From assembly GCA_016868895.1 (NCBI GenBank), contig VGFK01000001.1, forward strand, positions 459,006 through 523,005: a stretch of 64,000 nt of DNA, written 5' to 3'. Within the stretch, counting starts at the first letter, position 1. Every line of letters begins with the position of its first letter. The DNA is from Bacteroidota bacterium. Its GTDB lineage: Bacteria > Bacteroidota > Bacteroidia > Chitinophagales > Chitinophagaceae. Position numbers and translations under genes: made by a program. This document shows, in pieces, positions 59,453 through 64,000 of this stretch. A model generated the notes under the pieces. That model worked only from the letters and a program-made list of their open reading frames with translations. It ran no database searches and was not told the origin of the DNA.

Positions 59453-62170
59453 TTATTCGGGCTCGAAGCCGAGCATGAACGTGAAGCGAGCGGCATCACG
59501 CAGTCGAGTTGTTCCGGTGATGCGGTCCAGACCGACACCGTAATCAAATCCCAATAGTCCAAACATGGGGAGGAAGAATCGGACACCAAATCCAACCGTT
59601 CTTCTCAAACGGAACGGATTCCATTCTTTGAACGAGTACCATCCGTTTGCTGCTTCATAAAAGGCAAGTCCATAAATGGTACTGCTGGGGTTGGTGACAA
59701 AGGGATACCGCATTTCCAGCGTGTACTTATTGAAAATGGTAAAGAAATTGGTTGCATTTTGTTTCTCCGGATTGATGGTGGGATCGGAGTTGTCATAAAC
59801 GGGATACCCTCTGTGAGCAATGATGTCATATCCCAATACACCAAAGTTGTTGGTCAGACCGGCGTCCCCCACCTGAAAGCGTTCGAAAGGAGAGATGGGG
59901 AGTTTGTTGTTGTAGCGACCAATGAAACCAAACTTGGCGGCCATGCGCAGTACAAATTGCCGGCTCTTGTCTTCTCCAGCTGGCTTTCCGATGGGCACAA
60001 ACCACTCGGAATTAAATCGCCATTTGTGGTACTCCACCAGTTTGAATACGTCTGTTTTATTGATGCCGCGGATATAGGACCAAGGGGGTGTAAAGGTTCC
60101 GCTCAACAAGAAGTTGGATCCGCTTCTGGGAAAGATCGGCTGATCGATTGAGGTTCGCTGCAGCGCCAACTTCAGGTTGAAGTTATTGGATACTCCGGTA
60201 GAGAACGAGGGGAAGATGGCGTAATTACGGGCTTTGTATTGGATATAGCTGAACGAGGTTACCAGTGAGAAGAAATCATCCGGCCACCGCAACTGCTTAC
60301 CCAAGGCAATCGTAACACCTGAAGTAGTCAGGAAGGATGAGTCGGCATACCGCCGATCAAACAGTCCCGTGAATGGATTGTAGGCATTGGAGAATTTAGT
60401 ATTGAACACATTCACGGAGAATGAGTTTCTCTTTTTCCCTCCCAACCAGGGTTCGGTGAACGAGAAGTTGACCGAGCGGAAGAAACGTCCATTGGATTGA
60501 TAACGGAGGCTGAGCTTCTGCCCGTCTCCCATTGGGAGTGGATCCCAAGCGGACTTCTTCCAAATATTTTTTATGGAGAAATTATTGAACGTTACACCCA
60601 GTGTACCGGTCAGTCCGATTCCACCACCCCATCCTGCACTGAGTTCGAGCTGATCGGATGATTTTTCTTCCACACTGTAGTTGATGTCTACTGTTCCATC
60701 GTCCTGATTGGGCACCGGCTGCATGCCGAGTTTTTCCTGGTCAAAATAACCGAGGTTGACAATCTCGCGCTGAGAGCGGATGAGATCTGATCGACTGAAT
60801 CGCTCGCCGGGAATGGTGCGCAATTCTCTTCGAATCACGTACTCCTTGGTTTTATCGTTTCCGTCGATGTTCACATTTTTGATCGTGGCCTGGGGACCTT
60901 CCGTGATGCGGATTTCGTGATCGATGGTATCATTGTACACGGATGTTTCAACCGGATTGATTTGAAAAAATAAATATCCGTCGTCCATGTACAGCGAGCT
61001 GATATCCCCGCCCTCTGGAGAAAGTTGCTTTCCCAGTTTTTTATTCAGCACTTCCAGATTATAGGTATCGCCCTTTTTAATCCCCAGCAGCATGTTGAGC
61101 AGGCTATCCGGGTATTTGGTATTGCCCTTCCAGGTCATGTTGCCGAAATAGTATTGTTTTCCTTCTTCCACTTTCAGCGAAACATTCAAGCGGTTGTGAC
61201 GATCATAGTACTGTGTATCTGCTGCAATCACCGCATCCCGGTAACCAAGAGAGTTGTAGTATTCCAGGATCTTCTCTTTGTCTTCTACGTATTTTTTATC
61301 GTTGAACTTTGCAGAAGAAAACATTTTGAATCGGAACCAGGGATCCAGGTAGTCCCTGATCTTCGAAGGCTTTAGGTAATCCAATTCCTGCACAAATTCT
61401 TTTGAACTGAGGTGGGGGACAATGCCGTAGGGACTGATAATGGTATCCCGGTACAACGTAACGCGGGTCTCTTCTTTGGTGCCCTTCATGTTTCGTTTTA
61501 ACTGCAGTTGTTTCGCTGCCTCGTTGCCAAAAAAATGAATGTCAGCAATGCGCACTTTATCACCCTTGGCGATATTAAAATTGAGTATGACTTTTCCTAC
61601 GGCTGAAGGATCGGGAAGCTCTTCTATATCCACCGTAGCGCCTTTGAATCCTTTTTCGGTATAGTACTTGATGATGTTTTCTTTTGCGGTCAGTCGCATG
61701 TTATCGGTCACAACGCGGGACTTGAACAGCCCTACTTTGTCCTTGAGTTCGTCCGATTCGGTTTTTCGAACGCCCTTGAACTTGAAATCCGAAAGCATGG
61801 GCCGCTCCACCGCATCAATCTCCACCCAGATATTGTCTCCTTCGAGTTTGGTGATGTAGATGTTGATGTTGGTGAACATGTTTTGCGACCAGAGCTTATT
61901 GATCGCCTTGGAAAAATTGTCCCCTCCGGGGATGGTGACTTCGTCGCCAACCGACAAACCCGATACGGATATAACAATGGCGGGATCGAAGGCTTTATTG
62001 CCCTTCACCTGAATATCCGCAATGATGTATTTTTTGGGGTATTTCGCGTTGTACAATCCCATCAGGGCCGGGTCCACAGAAGCACCCGGGAGGGTATCGT
62101 TTTGGGCCATCACACTGCCTGGAAACAAATAAAGAACCCCTAAAAAAAAGAGCGTACAGATCCTCGTCAT
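59453..62170 (-). CDS. bamA: Outer membrane protein assembly factor BamA
   Basis: A 905-residue Omp85 protein. After the signal peptide (MTRICTLFFLGVLYLFPGSVMAQ is the region, cleavage near residue 23) come five POTRA domains (about 45-480) and a 16-strand barrel with the loop 6 region and a final aromatic strand FTFMLGFEPE. It inserts beta-barrel proteins into the outer membrane. It is longer than E. coli BamA, as usual in Bacteroidota. It lies between uppS and the two ompH genes. ATG 62170 begins the signal peptide. Confidence 0.95.
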   Translation of the reverse strand: MTRICTLFFLGVLYLFPGSVMAQNDTLPGASVDPALMGLYNAKYPKKYIIADIQVKGNKAFDPAIVISVSGLSVGDEVTIPGGDNFSKAINKLWSQNMFTNINIYITKLEGDNIWVEIDAVERPMLSDFKFKGVRKTESDELKDKVGLFKSRVVTDNMRLTAKENIIKYYTEKGFKGATVDIEELPDPSAVGKVILNFNIAKGDKVRIADIHFFGNEAAKQLQLKRNMKGTKEETRVTLYRDTIISPYGIVPHLSSKEFVQELDYLKPSKIRDYLDPWFRFKMFSSAKFNDKKYVEDKEKILEYYNSLGYRDAVIAADTQYYDRHNRLNVSLKVEEGKQYYFGNMTWKGNTKYPDSLLNMLLGIKKGDTYNLEVLNKKLGKQLSPEGGDISSLYMDDGYLFFQINPVETSVYNDTIDHEIRITEGPQATIKNVNIDGNDKTKEYVIRRELRTIPGERFSRSDLIRSQREIVNLGYFDQEKLGMQPVPNQDDGTVDINYSVEEKSSDQLELSAGWGGGIGLTGTLGVTFNNFSIKNIWKKSAWDPLPMGDGQKLSLRYQSNGRFFRSVNFSFTEPWLGGKKRNSFSVNVFNTKFSNAYNPFTGLFDRRYADSSFLTTSGVTIALGKQLRWPDDFFSLVTSFSYIQYKARNYAIFPSFSTGVSNNFNLKLALQRTSIDQPIFPRSGSNFLLSGTFTPPWSYIRGINKTDVFKLVEYHKWRFNSEWFVPIGKPAGEDKSRQFVLRMAAKFGFIGRYNNKLPISPFERFQVGDAGLTNNFGVLGYDIIAHRGYPVYDNSDPTINPEKQNATNFFTIFNKYTLEMRYPFVTNPSSTIYGLAFYEAANGWYSFKEWNPFRLRRTVGFGVRFFLPMFGLLGFDYGVGLDRITGTTRLRDAARFTFMLGFEPE

Positions 62171-62210
62171 CCAGTAGTTGGTTTGGCACGGCAAAATAAC
62201 CGCTTTTTGT

Positions 62211-62969
62211 CTAATTCTTTGTTAAAGCCTCATTCAGCTGAGCGCTGGTTTTTCCAAATCTCCGCTCGCGGTTTTGATAGTCGATGATGGCCTCATAGAG
62301 GTTTTCCTTTCGGAAGTCGGGCCACCGCGTTTGCGTAAAATACAATTCGGCATAGGCCAGCTGATACAAGAGAAAATTGCTGATTCGGTATTCGCCGCTG
62401 GTTCGGATCATCAGTTCCGGATCGGGAAACTGGCTCGTCGACAAGTACTGCTGCACCGTTTCCTGATCAATCTGCTCGGGACTGATCACTCCTTCACGCA
62501 CATCCTGGGCGATTTTGCGGACCGCCTCCACCAACTCCCATCTGGAGCTGTAGCTCAAGGCCATGATGAGGTTGAGGCCCGTATTCTCCACAGTCATGTC
62601 GATTGCCTCCTGCAATGCCATCCTGGCTTTGGGCGGCAGCATGGTGATCGCTCCGATGGCGTGCATGCGGATGTTGTTTTTTTTGAGGATGGGGACTTCC
62701 TTCCGGATGGTTTCCACCAGCAGTTCCATCAAACCGGTCACTTCCTTCTCCGGCCGATCCCAATTCTCCGTTGAAAACGCATACAGGGTAAGATAACCCA
62801 CGCCCAGTTCGGAGCATCCCTCCACGATATCCCTGACACTGGCCACTCCATGATAATGACCGAACAACCGATCCTGGCCCTGTTCCTGGGCCCATCGTCC
62901 GTTGCCGTCCATGATGATGGCGATGTGTTGGGGTATACGATCCGTTTGGATGTGCTCTTTCAGAGACAT
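62211..62969 (-). CDS. uppS: Isoprenyl transferase (undecaprenyl diphosphate synthase)
   Basis: A 252-residue cis-prenyltransferase. The catalytic motif IAIIMDGNGRWA lies near residue 20, and later FSTENWDRP, SYSSRWELV and RTSGEYRISNFLL-type motifs (the last holding substrate-binding arginines) are clear. It supplies the lipid carrier for cell wall and surface glycans. It precedes bamA in the run nadK-DUF6089-uppS-bamA-ompH-ompH-murI. Confidence 0.95.
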   Translation of the reverse strand: MSLKEHIQTDRIPQHIAIIMDGNGRWAQEQGQDRLFGHYHGVASVRDIVEGCSELGVGYLTLYAFSTENWDRPEKEVTGLMELLVETIRKEVPILKKNNIRMHAIGAITMLPPKARMALQEAIDMTVENTGLNLIMALSYSSRWELVEAVRKIAQDVREGVISPEQIDQETVQQYLSTSQFPDPELMIRTSGEYRISNFLLYQLAYAELYFTQTRWPDFRKENLYEAIIDYQNRERRFGKTSAQLNEALTKN

Positions 62970-62973
62970 GGTG

Positions 62974-62981
62974 CAAAATTA
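62974..62981 (-). promoter_or_regulatory. Predicted -7 element of uppS
   Basis: Minus strand TAATTTTG, perfect TAnnTTTG, 4 nt before the uppS ATG; predicts leaderless mRNA. Confidence 0.45.
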
Positions 62982-63012
62982 ACCTTTTTTGAATAGCTCA
63001 GGGGAAGGAATC

Positions 63013-63831
63013 CTATCGGGGATCAGCGCACTTGTAGGAAGTAAAAGAGAACGATACAGAGACTTCTGCAAAAATGTATTGATCTTTTTGCGGACTGAAC
63101 CCGCGCTGTTTGCCTTTGACCCCCAGTCGGGGTAAGGTGAGCGACCGGTCTTGCAAAATATAGGCTGGAGTACCCGGAAGGAAGATGTCGTCACCGGCAT
63201 ATACGGTGCTTACATCATCGAGGTAATCGGTGGTGGTGTTGCGATGGGTGACTTCTACTCCGATGTTGATGTTGTTGCGGAGATTGTATTTGAGTCCCAA
63301 TCCAACGGGAAAGCAAAGAGCCTGCCTTGCATAAGGTTCCGCTTGCCCTTCAGTTCTTAAATCCCGCAATCGATGCTTAGTAGGATCCTCATCGATCAAT
63401 GCATAGGGATCGAAGCTAAATGTACCGACTCCGAGCGTGAAGTACGGTGTGAATCGATAATAGGGACTTCCCGGTATGAATTTAAAAAAATTGAAATCCC
63501 CGCGCAATGCCGCCTCGGTAATCGTTGTGTTGAAGCTGAGATTTCGCTGACGTTGGTAATAGTTGGTATTGTATCCATCGGCATATCCCAGCCGCGCAAT
63601 ATGCCCACTGAGCCGCAGGGCAACATGATTACCGAATTGTTTTCTGAAGAAAATGCCCGCTGAGGGCTTGGGACTATTCAAGGCAGTCCGATTGTTGAGG
63701 TCCCCAAAATAGTGTGCGCCACCAATACTGAAACCAAGCTCTCCTTCGTGCACAATGGAATTGGGTTGTGCGACAGTAATCAAAAAGAAACATCCAAATA
63801 ATACAGTAAGATGACTCCGAAGAAATGTCAT
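63013..63831 (-). CDS. DUF6089-like outer-membrane beta-barrel protein
   Basis: A 272-residue protein with signal peptide (cleavage near TVAQ) followed by alternating beta strands: GELGFSIGGAHYFGDLN at the start of the mature part, and YRFTPYFTLGVGTFSFDPY in the middle. This matches the DUF6089 type that lies between nadK and uppS in many Bacteroidota. Synteny with bamA suggests an envelope role, but none has been shown to my knowledge. Confidence 0.8.
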   Translation of the reverse strand: MTFLRSHLTVLFGCFFLITVAQPNSIVHEGELGFSIGGAHYFGDLNNRTALNSPKPSAGIFFRKQFGNHVALRLSGHIARLGYADGYNTNYYQRQRNLSFNTTITEAALRGDFNFFKFIPGSPYYRFTPYFTLGVGTFSFDPYALIDEDPTKHRLRDLRTEGQAEPYARQALCFPVGLGLKYNLRNNINIGVEVTHRNTTTDYLDDVSTVYAGDDIFLPGTPAYILQDRSLTLPRLGVKGKQRGFSPQKDQYIFAEVSVSFSFTSYKCADPR

Positions 63832-63835
63832 GGTG

Positions 63836-63843
63836 TAAAGATA
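63836..63843 (-). promoter_or_regulatory. Possible -7 element of the DUF6089-like gene
   Basis: Minus strand TATCTTTA, one mismatch to TAnnTTTG (same variant as radA), 4 nt before the ATG. Confidence 0.35.
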
Positions 63844-63852
63844 GTGTAGCTT

Positions 63853-64000
63853 TTAGCGATTTCGGGTATCAAATCCCCATGTTAACTTTTCTCTAAGGGT
63901 CCGCAAGAAATTATTCTCGTTGAGTCGCACCAACTGAAAACAAAACTGCTCTTTTCGAACAGCCAGTTGTGTAGTTCGGGATACGACTTCCTTGCGGGAG
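63853..64000 (-). CDS. nadK: NAD kinase, C-terminal 48 residues
   Basis: The minus frame is open from the window end to the stop at 63853. Its end reads FCFQLVRLNENNFLRTLRE followed by KLTWGFDTRN, the conserved C-terminus of Bacteroidota NAD kinase, which phosphorylates NAD to NADP. The remainder lies beyond the window. It is the first visible gene of the run toward uppS and bamA. Confidence 0.8.
   Translation of the reverse strand, partial: SRKEVVSRTTQLAVRKEQFCFQLVRLNENNFLRTLREKLTWGFDTRNR

Noticed and set aside
1..64000. CRISPR arrays, tRNA/rRNA genes, IS elements, prophage genes
   Set aside because: No regularly spaced repeats, cloverleaf-like sequences, transposase/integrase motifs or phage structural genes were found by reading both strands.

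Overview
The window is a 64-kb chromosomal segment of a Bacteroidota (Bacteroidetes) bacterium, most likely of the family Chitinophagaceae. The evidence is a SusC/SusD pair, the gliding/type IX secretion lipoproteins GldD and GldH, an arginine cluster built on an N-acyl-ornithine carbamoyltransferase, an UpxY-type NusG paralog, the phylum's neighbourhood of HU, TPR protein, a 31-residue basic ribosomal-type peptide and RNase G, and many promoters matching the phylum-specific -7 element TAnnTTTG. No tRNA, rRNA, CRISPR array, transposase, integrase or phage gene was seen.

Layout. 1-7870 (+): complete arginine operon GNAT-argG-argC-argD-argF'-argB-argE-argH with overlapping or nearly touching genes; the pathway runs through N-acylated ornithine and citrulline. 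7874-12751: gldD and mutY (-), then HU, a TPR protein, a bS22/mS38-like mini-protein and RNase G (+). 12899-18721 (-): SusC-SusD-small lipoprotein, an apparent highly expressed nutrient uptake operon without adjacent enzymes. 18722-19228: AT-rich intergenic region with a candidate small RNA. 19229-24399 (+): radA, comF (frameshifted), glutathione peroxidase, DNA polymerase III delta', PSP1/RicT-like protein. 24396-30435: cdsA and a CPBP protease (-), dus, a D-threonine-aldolase-like gene and psd (+), a HAD phosphatase (-) and an SDR (+). 30447-33519 (-): yicC, gldH, histidine kinase, response regulator. 33724-43956: LpxD-like acyltransferase, epimerase, pheS, an arginase-fold protein with lost metal ligands, PBP4-type carboxypeptidase, a MutL without endonuclease motifs, and a GH3/serine-hydrolase fusion.

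43943-47885 (-) is the most interesting block: a MerR regulator with an intact CarH-type cobalamin photoreceptor signature, an ECF sigma factor, phytoene desaturase crtI and phytoene synthase crtB. TTGTTT-type repeats lie in both regulatory gaps. I infer a light/B12-controlled carotenoid switch in which CarH acts through its own sigma factor.

48105-51640 (-) is a remnant of an exopolysaccharide locus: UpxY, a Wza stub of only 79 residues, gmd, fcl and the CpsB phosphatase; the Wzc kinase, flippase and glycosyltransferases are missing. 51836-64000 is housekeeping, almost all (-): M28 peptidase, rpiB, tatC, a gene split by an amber codon, yidD (+), sod, tadA, rnpA, rpmH, murI, two Skp/OmpH chaperones, bamA, uppS, a DUF6089-like protein and the C-terminal end of nadK.

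Two themes recur. Several promoters sit so close to the start codon that leaderless or near-leaderless mRNA is expected (radA, holB, the PSP1 gene, uppS, DUF6089, the HAD gene). Intrinsic terminators sit inside transcription units with the U-tract almost touching the next start codon (rpmH/rnpA, ompH/murI, yicC leader), which suggests attenuation.
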